DNA of 64,000 bases, taken from contig NZ_AP025943.1 of the NCBI RefSeq assembly GCF_026072915.1, positions 1,178,001 through 1,242,000 on the forward strand, given 5' to 3'. Position numbers and translations under genes: made by a program. This stretch comes from Akkermansia biwaensis (GTDB taxonomy: Bacteria; Verrucomicrobiota; Verrucomicrobiia; Verrucomicrobiales; Akkermansiaceae). Of this stretch, positions 21,770-32,600 are shown in pieces (the stretch's first letter is position 1; the number at the start of each line of letters is the position of its first letter). The notes under the pieces were generated by a model. The model worked only from the letters and a program-made list of their open reading frames with translations. It had not been told where the DNA came from and did no database searches.

Positions 21770-23371
21770 ATGACCTCTTTTTTCCCCTCGCTCGCCTGCT
21801 CCGTTCTGTTCCTGGCTCCCATGCCCGTTTTCTCCAAGGAAATGCCTTCCCCGTACCCGGCCCCTGAATCCGGGCTGCGCCTGACTCCTCCGGAATCACC
21901 GGCTCCCCTCCTGAATGAACCGCGGCTCTTCGGAGCCCGTCCCGGCTCTCCCATCCAGTTCTCCGTCTGCGCCAGCGGAGAACGCCCCATGAGCTTCGCC
22001 GCCGCCAAACTTCCTCCAGGGCTGAAGCTGGACAAGGAAACCGGCATCATCACAGGTAAAATCAGCCGCCCGGGAGTTTATTCCTTTCCCGTGCAGGCAA
22101 GCAACAGCCACGGCAAAACACAAGGAACCATCACCATCCGCATCGGGCAGGAAATATGCCTGACGCCTCCCATGGGCTGGAGCAGCTGGTATTCCTACAG
22201 CGGCGGCGTAAGCCAGGAAAACATCCTGAAAACCGCCCGTCTGCTCGTAAATTCCGGGCTGGCCCGCTACGGCTACAGCTACGTCAACATTGACGATTGC
22301 TGGCAGGGCGCCAGAGGCGGCAAGTACCGCGCCATCCAGCCCAACAAGCGCTTTCCGGACATGAAGGCCATGTGCAATGAAATCCACAGCCTCGGACTCA
22401 AGGCGGGGATTTATTCCTCCCCGTGGATGGGCACTTATGCCGGCTACATAGGCGGTTCTTCCCCCAATCCCCAGGGAGATTATTCCTCTCTGGCTCTTCC
22501 GGAAAACAAACGTCCGCAACCCGACCAGTTGTTTGGCGCCTGCCCGGGGTCCAAACAACTGGGAGCCACCAAGGTCGGCCCCGTATGGATGGTTACCCAG
22601 GATGCCCGGCAGTGGGCGGAATGGGGGTTCGATTACGTGAAGATGGACTGGTACCTGATCGACGTACCTAATACGGAGAGAATCGCCTCAGACTTGAAAA
22701 AAAGCGGCAGGGATATTGTCCTGAGCGTCTCCAATTCAACCCCGTTTGAAATTGCCGGTCCCATCAGCAAAATAACCAACGTATGGCGCACTACCGGAGA
22801 TATTGAAGACCATTGGGGCAGCTTGAAAAAAATCGCTTCCTCCCAGGGGAAATGGCAGCCTTACACCAGACCGGGACACTGGAATGATCCCGATATGCTC
22901 CAGATCGGCCGGCTGGGCAAAGTCGGGCGTGCGAACACCACTTTCGAACCCACCCGGCTGACTCCGGATGAACAATATTTCCAAATGTCCTTCTGGTCCA
23001 TTATGTCCGCCCCCCTGATCATTTCATGCGATCTGGAGCATCTGGACGATTTTACCCGGGGCCTCCTGTGCAACAGGGAAGTGATTGCCGTCAACCAGAC
23101 ATTTTACGGACCTGCGGAAAAGGTCTTATCCGCCAATGATTGCGAAGTATGGGTCAAACCATTGGACGGCACCCGGTGCGCCATCGGCTTCTTCAATACG
23201 GGCAACCAGCGCCGGACCGTCAAGGTGCCGCTTTCCCTCCTCAAATTGAAATCTCCGCAAAACGTCCGGGACTTGTGGAAACAGGAAGACGCCGGCACCA
23301 TCCGGCAGGAAATGAATGTGGAACTTAACCCGCACGGGGCGTCCCTGTTTCTTTTGGACGGCAAAAAATAA
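21770..23371 (+). CDS. Secreted GH27 alpha-galactosidase with an Ig-like N-domain
   Basis: Signal peptide at about 1-22. A putative Ig-like (He_PIG) domain follows at about 45-125 ('LPPGLKLDKETGIITGKIS'). The GH27/melibiase barrel begins 'TPPMGWSSWYSY', with 'YVNIDDCWQ', 'VKMDWY' (nucleophile Asp), and 'RTTGDIEDHWGS' (acid/base Asp region), then 'GHWNDPDMLQIG'. A C-terminal beta domain ends the protein. The enzyme releases terminal alpha-galactose, found on blood-group B and mucin glycans. It is divergent from clpB, and the convergent kdpC lies beyond a long inverted repeat. Confidence 0.93.
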   Translation: MTSFFPSLACSVLFLAPMPVFSKEMPSPYPAPESGLRLTPPESPAPLLNEPRLFGARPGSPIQFSVCASGERPMSFAAAKLPPGLKLDKETGIITGKISRPGVYSFPVQASNSHGKTQGTITIRIGQEICLTPPMGWSSWYSYSGGVSQENILKTARLLVNSGLARYGYSYVNIDDCWQGARGGKYRAIQPNKRFPDMKAMCNEIHSLGLKAGIYSSPWMGTYAGYIGGSSPNPQGDYSSLALPENKRPQPDQLFGACPGSKQLGATKVGPVWMVTQDARQWAEWGFDYVKMDWYLIDVPNTERIASDLKKSGRDIVLSVSNSTPFEIAGPISKITNVWRTTGDIEDHWGSLKKIASSQGKWQPYTRPGHWNDPDMLQIGRLGKVGRANTTFEPTRLTPDEQYFQMSFWSIMSAPLIISCDLEHLDDFTRGLLCNREVIAVNQTFYGPAEKVLSANDCEVWVKPLDGTRCAIGFFNTGNQRRTVKVPLSLLKLKSPQNVRDLWKQEDAGTIRQEMNVELNPHGASLFLLDGKK

Positions 23372-23411
23372 AGAGGGTGCCGGTTCATCCCCGGATGCCA
23401 TCCTGCAAATG

Positions 23412-23508
23412 ACAAGCGCCCGGGGACCGGAAAAAGACGCAGAGCCAAGGCGCCGGCCAAAACCGGGCGATTTCTCCGCAGGGGTATTTTCCGGACCGGG
23501 GCGCTTGT
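23412..23508. terminator. Long inverted repeat between convergent genes
   Basis: Arms 23412-23434 and 23487-23508 pair over about 18 of 22 positions (ACAAGCGCCC with GGGCGCTTGT, and CCGGAAAA with TTTTCCGG), with a mismatch in the middle. It sits exactly between the alpha-galactosidase and kdpC, so a bidirectional terminator is likely. Confidence 0.5.
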
Positions 23509-23520
23509 TGCTCCCTGCCG

Positions 23521-24087
23521 CTAACTGCGGGGCAATTTATCCAGGGCGGCGTTCAAAGTCATCACGTTAATCACGTTTTCCCCCAGAATGCCTCCACTGA
23601 TGAAATGTTCGGCCACCGTCTTCCGGATTTTTTCCGGGTCCTCTCCCCGGGCGGCGGCAACGCGGTTCACCTGGAATTCCGCCGCCTCCGGTGAGATGAA
23701 GGACTCCAGACCGCTGCCGGACGCAAAAAGCAGGTCCGCCGGAACGGGCGTCCCCTGCGGCAGGCCGTGGGCCTTCAGTAGCGCTGCCTTGCGTTCCGCC
23801 ACCGTCTTCACCAGCTCTGCGGAAGTCCAGGAAAGGTTGCTGGCTCCGGAAGGCATGGTGGCGTAGTCTCCGGCGGAAGGCCTGGGCCAGAAATATTTGG
23901 CGGAAGTAAAGGGCTGGGCGATGAGCTCCGACGCGATGACTTCCCCCTGCTCATTCCGGATCAGGGAGCCATGCGCCTGGTGGGGGAATACGGCCAGGCT
24001 GACGAGTGTGACAGCCGCGGGATAAATGCCGCCGGTGATGACGGCCAGCGCCAGGAAAAGGCGCAGATTGGGAAATGTCCATTTCAT
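23521..24087 (-). CDS. kdpC: K+-transporting ATPase subunit KdpC
   Basis: A 188-residue protein with one N-terminal membrane helix (about 8-30) and a periplasmic part. Family motifs are present: 'YPAAVTL', 'FTSAKYFWPRPSAGDYATMPSGASNLSW', 'SGSGLESFISPEAAEFQ', 'NVMTLNAALD'. KdpC stabilises the KdpFABC complex. It is the last gene of the kdp unit, 29 bp after kdpB. Confidence 0.96.
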   Translation of the reverse strand: MKWTFPNLRLFLALAVITGGIYPAAVTLVSLAVFPHQAHGSLIRNEQGEVIASELIAQPFTSAKYFWPRPSAGDYATMPSGASNLSWTSAELVKTVAERKAALLKAHGLPQGTPVPADLLFASGSGLESFISPEAAEFQVNRVAAARGEDPEKIRKTVAEHFISGGILGENVINVMTLNAALDKLPRS

Positions 24088-24116
24088 AATAATTCGACAG
24101 GTTGGGTTTTGATTGT

Positions 24117-26231
24117 TCAGACGAGGTGCAGGGCCGTGACGGCCATGTCTATGAGCTTGATACCGATGAAAGGCGCAATCAGGCCTCCGACGCCGTAGAT
24201 GAGGATGTTGCGTTTCAGCAGGGAGGCGGCCCCGGACGGACGGTAGGAAACCCCTTTCAAGGCCAGCGGGATCAATGCCACAATGATCAGGGCATTGAAA
24301 ATAACGGCGCTCAAAATGGCGCTCTGCGGGGAATGCAGCCCCATGACGTTCAGTGCGGAAAGCGGGCCGTTGACCATGCCGTCAGCAACGAACAGCCCCG
24401 CGAACATGGCGGGAATGATGGCGAAGTATTTGGCCACATCATTGGCAAAGGAGAAGGTCGTCAGCGCACCGCGGGTGATCAGCAGCTGCTTGCCGATCTC
24501 CACGATCTCGATCAATTTGGTCGGGTTGCTGTCCAGGTCAACCATGTTGCCCGCCTCCCGGGCGGCCTGCGTGCCGGTATTCATCGCCACGCCCACGTCG
24601 GCCTGGGCCAGGGCGGGCGCGTCGTTGGTGCCGTCTCCGGTCATGGCTACCAGATGGCCAGCCGCCTGTTCCTCCCGGATGCGCGCCAGCTTCATTTCCG
24701 GCGTGGCTTCCGCCATGAAATCATCCACGCCGGCCTCCGCCGCAATGGAAGCGGCGGTCAGGGCATTGTCCCCCGTCACCATGACGGTGCGTATGCCCAT
24801 GGCCCGGAGACGGGCGAAGCGTTCCTTGATGCCTCCCTTGACAATGTCTTTCAGATAAATGACGCCCAGCACGTCCCTTCCCCTGGCTACAACCAGCGGG
24901 GTTCCTCCTGCGCGGGCTACGTTCTGGACGGTCATCTCCACTTCCTGCGGGAAAGTCCCGCCCTGCTCCTTCACCCACTGCGCTACGCTTTCCGCCGCGC
25001 CTTTGCGGATGGAGACGGCCGGCTGGCCGTCATGCCCGGCAATGTCCACGCCGCTCATGCGCGTGGAGGCGGAGAACGGGACAAAGGCGACATGTTCGGC
25101 ATCCATGTGGCTTCCCCGGATGCCGAACAGCTTCTTGGCCAGTACGACGATGCTGCGGCCTTCCGGCGTTTCATCGGACAGGGAGGCAAGCTGGGCGGCT
25201 TCCGCCAGCTTCTGTTCCTCCACGCCGGGAGCGGGCAGGAATTCATTCGCCATACGGTTGCCGAAGGTGATGGTGCCGGTCTTGTCCAGCATCAGCACGT
25301 CGATGTCCCCGGCCGCTTCCACGGCGCGGCCCGACGTAGCCAGCACATTCCGGCGCACCAGACGGTCAATGCCGCTGATGCCGATGGCGCTCAGCAGGCC
25401 GCCGATCGTCGTCGGAATCAGGCACACCAGCAGGGAGACCAGAACCGGCAGGGAAATATGGCCATCCGCACGGAAGCCGAGCTCCCGCGCGGAATCCTCA
25501 ATGTACCCGGCCATGGCTGGCAGGGAAAACACCACGGCAATGAAAACGATGGTCAGCGCCGCCAGCAGAATGCCCAGCGCGATTTCATTGGGCGTCCTTT
25601 GACGGCTGGCGCCTTCCACCATGGCAATCATGCGGTCCAGGAAGGTATTGCCCGGCTCCGCCGTGATGCGGATGACAATGCCGTCGCTGATCACGCGGGT
25701 GCCGCCCGTCACGGCGCTGCGGTCGCCGCCGCTTTCCCGGATGACCGGGGCGGATTCGCCCGTAATGGCGGACTCGTCCACGCTGGCAATGCCTTCAATC
25801 ACTTCGCCGTCAAGCGGAATGACGTCCCCTGCTTCGCACAGCACCTTCTGTCCCTTGCGCAGTTCGGAAACGGAAACGATTTCCTCCGTTCCCTTGTCCG
25901 TCAGCAGGCGGGCGTTGACGTACACGCGCATTTTTTTCAGAGCGTCCGCCTGGGCCTTTCCACGCCCTTCCGCCCATGCTTCCGCAAAATTGGCGAACAG
26001 GACCGTGAACCAGAGCCAGAGCGTAATTTGCAGGGTAAAGCTGAAAGGCTGCCCCGCGGCCACGTCCCTGACAAGGACGATAGTGGAGATCAGGGCGCCC
26101 AGGGCCGTGACAAGTATCACAAAGTTTTTGGACAGGGCGCGCGGATCGAATTTGCGCAATGCGTCCCGGAAAGCCGTTTTCAGCATGGCCTTGTCGCACC
26201 AGAATGTATTTTTCTTTTCTTCTCTCATCAT
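24117..26231 (-). CDS. kdpB: K+-transporting P-type ATPase subunit KdpB
   Basis: A 704-residue P-type ATPase that drives high-affinity potassium import. It has the TGES loop, the phosphorylation site DKTGT, and the hinge '[21 protein letters not shown]', plus seven hydrophobic segments, all at family positions. The protein starts with tandem Met; the second may be the true start. It lies between kdpA and kdpC with 30- and 29-bp gaps. Confidence 0.97.
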   Translation of the reverse strand: MMREEKKNTFWCDKAMLKTAFRDALRKFDPRALSKNFVILVTALGALISTIVLVRDVAAGQPFSFTLQITLWLWFTVLFANFAEAWAEGRGKAQADALKKMRVYVNARLLTDKGTEEIVSVSELRKGQKVLCEAGDVIPLDGEVIEGIASVDESAITGESAPVIRESGGDRSAVTGGTRVISDGIVIRITAEPGNTFLDRMIAMVEGASRQRTPNEIALGILLAALTIVFIAVVFSLPAMAGYIEDSARELGFRADGHISLPVLVSLLVCLIPTTIGGLLSAIGISGIDRLVRRNVLATSGRAVEAAGDIDVLMLDKTGTITFGNRMANEFLPAPGVEEQKLAEAAQLASLSDETPEGRSIVVLAKKLFGIRGSHMDAEHVAFVPFSASTRMSGVDIAGHDGQPAVSIRKGAAESVAQWVKEQGGTFPQEVEMTVQNVARAGGTPLVVARGRDVLGVIYLKDIVKGGIKERFARLRAMGIRTVMVTGDNALTAASIAAEAGVDDFMAEATPEMKLARIREEQAAGHLVAMTGDGTNDAPALAQADVGVAMNTGTQAAREAGNMVDLDSNPTKLIEIVEIGKQLLITRGALTTFSFANDVAKYFAIIPAMFAGLFVADGMVNGPLSALNVMGLHSPQSAILSAVIFNALIIVALIPLALKGVSYRPSGAASLLKRNILIYGVGGLIAPFIGIKLIDMAVTALHLV

Positions 26232-26261
26232 CTTGAAATTTGAATTGTTGGCAAATGCGCC

Positions 26262-27962
<1,701 letters not shown>

Positions 27963-27982
27963 AACGCAACTCTATACGCATT

Positions 27983-28018
27983 CCCGGAATTCCGGGTAGT
28001 TAACAAAGGGTTTCCGGG
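27983..28018. promoter_or_regulatory. Candidate operator upstream of kdpA
   Basis: A perfect 14-bp palindrome (CCCGGAATTCCGGG, 27983-27996) is followed by another TTCCGGG (28012-28018), 22 bp from the first on the same strand, about two helical turns. This fits a dimer site plus half-site for a regulator such as KdpE. No similarity to the E. coli KdpE site is evident, so this is speculative. Confidence 0.3.
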
Positions 28019-28079
28019 CATTAAGAAATAATTAAAATCCCGCCCGGAAGCCCGTCTTTCCTGCCGTCAGGGCACCCCA

Positions 28080-28859
28080 TCAGAATTCCATGCCCAGACG
28101 GAACCCCATCCAGAACTCATCTCCGGCGCGTCGGCGGTGAAGCACCGTAAGCGCCTGGGAATAATTGACGGAGCAGGAAAGGAAATAATGCTCCGCAAAC
28201 TTCCAGGTCACGCCCAGGCTCCAGTCAATGCAGTTGGAACCGTCGTCGTAATCCACATTATAGCCCCCGTTGTAACCGTACCGGACCAGCGGCGTCACAG
28301 TCACGTTCTCCATGGGAGACCATTCCATCTGTACAAACACGCTGTAATAGGATTCAAAATCCTGATGCTCCACTTTCACCTGGGTTTCCACGCCTGCGGT
28401 GAGCCAGTCCGCTACCGTGTAGGAAACGGTCAGGGCCGGATTGGCCACATTGTAATCCTGCGTGAAATAGAACTGGTGTTCGTACCAGGGATTGACGGTC
28501 CAGTCACCCAGGTTCCAGGCGTAGCCCAGTACCAGGTCCAGTTCATCATAATTGGCGGAATCCCCTCCGGCATACCAGGCGCCAAGCGTAAAATCCTTCC
28601 AGGAAATGCCGGGAGCCACCTCCCAAATGCCGCTGTGCGGCAGACAATCCAGCCCTTCCGTCACGTACTTGCTGGACCATCCGGCGGAAAGGGAAAAGGA
28701 CCAGTCCCTGTCCGTGGAAGGGATCATGGCCTGCTGCACTTCCGCCAGGGAGGATATGGACCTGGCGGCGACTTCTTCCCCCCGGCAAATGTTTCCTGTC
28801 ATCATAGCGCAGCCCAGGGCTGCCGCTCCTATCTTCATTGCGGTGTAATTAATCTTCAT
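28080..28859 (-). CDS. Outer-membrane beta-barrel protein within the kdp cluster
   Basis: A 259-residue protein with a Sec signal (about 1-28), then alternating hydrophobic/polar strands rich in Tyr and Trp, ending in the outer-membrane signature (...FRLGMEF, terminal Phe). The layout ('SAGWSSKYVTEGLD', 'GAWYAGG', 'DLVLGYAWNL') resembles TorF-like small porins, but that assignment is only by eye. It lies between kdpE (150 bp upstream) and kdpA (117 bp downstream) on the same strand. This suggests regulation by potassium supply and a role in ion passage across the outer membrane (inference). An alternative Met start lies at residue 8. Confidence 0.7.
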   Translation of the reverse strand: MKINYTAMKIGAAALGCAMMTGNICRGEEVAARSISSLAEVQQAMIPSTDRDWSFSLSAGWSSKYVTEGLDCLPHSGIWEVAPGISWKDFTLGAWYAGGDSANYDELDLVLGYAWNLGDWTVNPWYEHQFYFTQDYNVANPALTVSYTVADWLTAGVETQVKVEHQDFESYYSVFVQMEWSPMENVTVTPLVRYGYNGGYNVDYDDGSNCIDWSLGVTWKFAEHYFLSCSVNYSQALTVLHRRRAGDEFWMGFRLGMEF

Positions 28860-29009
28860 AAAGACGTATCGAATACGTCCTGAATACTACACAGCCTATT
28901 GACCCGCGTTAAGTTAAGCCATGCTCCGCAACCGTTAGGAAAAAATATATTTCCGGCAGTGCGGAATCCGGAGCCGCGTCTCCTCCCTGCCGACGGAAAC
29001 GGAAAAAGC

Positions 29010-29708
29010 TTATTCCGCTCCGTCCGCCGCAATCCTGTATCCCAGACCTGACTCCGCGCGGATAATGCGGTTTTCCGGATCGGAATCTCCCAGTTTCTGG
29101 CGCAGGTGGGCAATGTGGACCCGCAGGTAATGCGTATCCTCCTCATGCCGGGGACCCCAGATTTCACGGAGAAGCTGGCGGTGGGTCATCACTTTGCCCT
29201 GGTGCAGCAGGAGCAGGCGCAGGATATCGTACTCCTTGGCGGTCAGGTGAACTTCCTCCTTCCCCTTTTCCACGCGCCTGGAGCTCAGGTCCACCACCAC
29301 GGAACCCAGCCGGAACACGGAGGGCTCCCTCTCCGGACGGCCCCGGCGCAGCATCACGCGCAGGCGCGCCAGCAGTTCCCTGCCGCTGAACGGCTTGGTC
29401 AGGTAATCATCCGCCCCGGCGTCCAGGGCAGCCACCTTCTCGTCCTCCCGGTCCCACGCCGTCAAAATCAGAATGGGAACCTGCGTCCATTCCCGGAGCT
29501 GCGTCAACACTTCCAGTCCGGTAATGTCCGGAAGTCCCAGGTCCAGAATAATGGCATCCGGCCGTTTCAGGGCCGTCTCGCTCAGACCCAGCTGCCCGGT
29601 TTCACACTCCCGGACATGGTAGCCCGCTCCGGACAGGGTCAGCTTCAGCAAACGGCGTATCTGCCGTTCGTCATCAATAATCAGAATATCTGGAGGAATG
29701 TCGGTCAT
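29010..29708 (-). CDS. kdpE: Response regulator KdpE
   Basis: A 232-residue OmpR-type regulator. The receiver has acidic residues 'IIDDE', phospho-acceptor Asp in 'IILDLGLPD', Thr in 'LILTAWD' and Lys in 'YLTKPF'; the winged helix ends 'THYLRVHIAHLRQKL'. It activates kdp genes when the partner kinase signals low potassium. The gene starts 19 bp after kdpD. Confidence 0.95.
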   Translation of the reverse strand: MTDIPPDILIIDDERQIRRLLKLTLSGAGYHVRECETGQLGLSETALKRPDAIILDLGLPDITGLEVLTQLREWTQVPILILTAWDREDEKVAALDAGADDYLTKPFSGRELLARLRVMLRRGRPEREPSVFRLGSVVVDLSSRRVEKGKEEVHLTAKEYDILRLLLLHQGKVMTHRQLLREIWGPRHEEDTHYLRVHIAHLRQKLGDSDPENRIIRAESGLGYRIAADGAE

Positions 29709-29727
29709 CTTTTCTAAAGCCGGAATT

Positions 29728-32451
29728 TTATTCTTCAGGTACCTCGCCGTGTTCCACGAGGGGGAGCGTCAGACGAAAACAGGTTCCGGAGGAAACGGGT
29801 ACCAAAGAAACGGACCCGCCCTGCACCTCCATGAACCCCCGCACAATGGAAAGCCCCAGGCCCAGCCCACCGACGCGCGTTGTGCGGAAGCGCTCAAAAA
29901 CATTCTCCGCCTGTTCCGCGGGAATTCCCGGTCCCAGGTCGTGCACATCCAGCCAGACCTGGCCGCGGACGGAATCAATCCCGCCCTTCAATGTCACGGG
30001 CGTTCCGCCGGGCGTGTGCACGCAGGCATTCAGCAGCAAATTGACCAGTACCTGTTCCATCAGGGAAAAATCCGCCTTCACCAGCGGATAATCTGGCGGC
30101 AGGGCAACGGAAACGGAATGGTCCCGGCGCGCTTCCCTAGTAGCGGCCATCGCTCCTTCAATCACGTCCCCCAGGTCGCACCAGTCCAGTTTTGGTTTCA
30201 GTGCTCCGGACTCCAAGCGGCTGACATCCAGCAAATTCTTCACCAGACGGCGCAGACGGCGCGCAGCCAGCAGAATTTCCGCATACTCTTCCCGTTCTTC
30301 CGGTGCGGAGGCGGTGCTGACCGCCAGCTTCTCGCAACCTCCCTCAATTACGGCCAAAGGCGTCTTGAACTCATGGGAAACGCTGTCCAGCAGGGAACGG
30401 TGCAGTTTTTCCGACTCTTCCATGAGCCGCGCCCGCGTCCGTTCCGCCCGCAATTCCTCCCGTTCCAGCGCCATGGCCAGCTGTGCGCCCATGCTCTCCA
30501 GCAAATCCTTCTGACCCGCCGTCAGGCGGTCCTTTCCTTCCGCCCTCACGCCCAGCACGCCCATGCAGTGTTCCCCGGACATCATGGGCAGGTAAAACCC
30601 TTCCGCTACCGGAAGCGTATCCGTAAACCTGCCTGCGGGGCGGCGATGCTCCAGACACCAGGCTGCCACGCTCCATTCCTTGTCATCCATGGGAAAAGCT
30701 CCGCCGGACTCCCACAGCTCCAGGCCGCGCGTCCCTTTCCCGGGCGTCATGGCGGCCATGAGCACCCCCATGATCTGGCTCATCTGTCCCAGGGCAACGG
30801 AAATCAGGGAAGGCGCATCCGCAGCGGAGGCAATGGCCCGCGAATACAGGAACAGCGCATTGGTCTTCTTCTCCCGTTCACGTTCCTCTTGCTCGCGGAT
30901 CCTCAGACGGGAAGTAAGTCGCCCCGTGGAAAGAGCCACCAGAAAAAAGAAAAGACACATCAGGGCGTCCTCCAGCCGTTCTATCTTGAACGTCATGACC
31001 GGAGGAATGAACAAAAGGTTCCATAACAAGGCGCTCAGTGCGGCGGCCATCAGCATGGCCCAGCGGGAACGGATGAAAAAACCCAGGCCCACGACTCCCG
31101 CCAGATACAGGAATCCGGGAGCGAAATAACCGGTAAACGATGCAATCAGCAGGCCGATTCCGGTCACGGCCGCCGTCACGCCTGCGGCCAGCCAGTAATC
31201 CCGGCCACATCTCCCCGCTTCACGGTGCCAGCTCCTCCACCGGTTCCTCCCCGGTCCGGGAGCCGCGGGAACCACATAAATGTCGATCTGGTCGCTTCCC
31301 TTCACCAACTTGTCCACCAGGGACATGGGCCGCACCAGCCCCCAGAGGTAGGTTTCCTGCGGTTTGCCCACCACGATCTGGCTTACGTTCCGTAAAAAAG
31401 CCATGCGGAGCAGCGTCTCCGCCAAATCGGAACCGGGCATCACGATCACTTCCGCTCCCAGTCGCCGGGCCAATTCCAGATTGGCGTCCAATCTCTGCTG
31501 CTGTTCCGGGGACAGCGGGGCACCCGTGTCAACGGAAAGAGCAATCCACGGAGCATTCAGGGCATACGCCATGCGCCGCGTCCAGCGCACCAGCCGGGCG
31601 GAAAAAGGGCTGGGGCCCACGGCCACCATCAGCCGTTCCCCGCTGCGCCAGATGGAATGGTCCCCGGAAATGGTGCGTACCTCCGTCAGCTCATGATCCA
31701 CCTTCTCCGCCATGATACGCAGGGCCAGCTCCCGCAGGGCCATCAGGTTGGACTCCTTGAAAAAATTGTCCAGCGCGGCGGAAGCCTGCGGCGCGCCGTA
31801 TACCTTCCCCTCCCGCAGGCGGGCGCGCAGCTGGTCGGGGGCAATGTCCACCAGCTGAATGCAATCCGCCTCCGCCAGCACGGAATCCGGCACGGTCTCC
31901 TGCACGGGAGCGGCCGTGATGTCATGCACGGTATCCGCCCGGCTTTCCAGATGCTGCACGTTCAGAGTGGTATAGACGTCAATGCCCGCAGCCAGAAGCT
32001 CCTCCACATCCTGATAACGTTTTTTATGGCGCAGGCCGGGCACGTTCGTGTGCGCCAGCTCGTCTATCAGGATAAGCCGGGGCTTCAGGCGCAGCGCCTC
32101 CTCCAAATCAAATTCCTCCATCTCCACGCCGCGGTAAACCGTCTTCTTCATGGGAAGACGCGGCAGCCTGCCGATCAGCCGCATTGTGTCCTCCCGGCCA
32201 TGAGACTCCGCCACACCGATGATCACCTCCACCCCCTTGTCCGCCGCCTGGATGGCGGCCTCCAGCATGGCATACGTCTTTCCCACGCCCGGAGCCATAC
32301 CGAAGAAAATTTTCAACAGGCCACGGCCTGAACGGGATTCCTCCCTCCGGATGGAGGCCAGAATTCTGTCCGCCCGCTGGCTGTCCGAGTGCACTTCTGA
32401 AAACATGGAAAAAGGGGGGAGGGGTGATGGCCTCCTCAACAATGGATTCAT
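29728..32451 (-). CDS. kdpD: Sensor histidine kinase KdpD
   Basis: A 907-residue kinase for potassium limitation. The N-terminal KdpD domain carries Walker A GMAPGVGKT (about 51-59) and 'LILIDELAHTNVPG'. A USP-like domain and four close membrane helices (about 430-530) follow, then a GAF-like region. The kinase core has the H box 'SVSHEFKTPLAVI', N box 'LVNLLLNACVHT' and G box 'DLGPGIP'. I use the ATG at 32451; 32406 is also possible, and neither has a clear Shine-Dalgarno. The locus order (kdpD, kdpE first, then kdpABC) differs from kdpFABCDE of E. coli. Confidence 0.94.
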   Translation of the reverse strand: MNPLLRRPSPLPPFSMFSEVHSDSQRADRILASIRREESRSGRGLLKIFFGMAPGVGKTYAMLEAAIQAADKGVEVIIGVAESHGREDTMRLIGRLPRLPMKKTVYRGVEMEEFDLEEALRLKPRLILIDELAHTNVPGLRHKKRYQDVEELLAAGIDVYTTLNVQHLESRADTVHDITAAPVQETVPDSVLAEADCIQLVDIAPDQLRARLREGKVYGAPQASAALDNFFKESNLMALRELALRIMAEKVDHELTEVRTISGDHSIWRSGERLMVAVGPSPFSARLVRWTRRMAYALNAPWIALSVDTGAPLSPEQQQRLDANLELARRLGAEVIVMPGSDLAETLLRMAFLRNVSQIVVGKPQETYLWGLVRPMSLVDKLVKGSDQIDIYVVPAAPGPGRNRWRSWHREAGRCGRDYWLAAGVTAAVTGIGLLIASFTGYFAPGFLYLAGVVGLGFFIRSRWAMLMAAALSALLWNLLFIPPVMTFKIERLEDALMCLFFFLVALSTGRLTSRLRIREQEEREREKKTNALFLYSRAIASAADAPSLISVALGQMSQIMGVLMAAMTPGKGTRGLELWESGGAFPMDDKEWSVAAWCLEHRRPAGRFTDTLPVAEGFYLPMMSGEHCMGVLGVRAEGKDRLTAGQKDLLESMGAQLAMALEREELRAERTRARLMEESEKLHRSLLDSVSHEFKTPLAVIEGGCEKLAVSTASAPEEREEYAEILLAARRLRRLVKNLLDVSRLESGALKPKLDWCDLGDVIEGAMAATREARRDHSVSVALPPDYPLVKADFSLMEQVLVNLLLNACVHTPGGTPVTLKGGIDSVRGQVWLDVHDLGPGIPAEQAENVFERFRTTRVGGLGLGLSIVRGFMEVQGGSVSLVPVSSGTCFRLTLPLVEHGEVPEE

Positions 32452-32600
32452 GTTAGAGGAACTCTGTTCACAGCACAAATAAAACAGACCAGAACAACCG
32501 TTAAAATTTTATTAATTTTCCCCCTCCCTTTTCTATTTTTGTTCTCATTTCCCGTCCTTTCTGCTATCAGGCATTTTTAAAAGTTTTTCTTTCCTTTCTC

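Noticed and set aside
27963-28079. A KdpF micro-gene
   Set aside because: No suitable short hydrophobic ORF with a start codon was found in the gap before kdpA.
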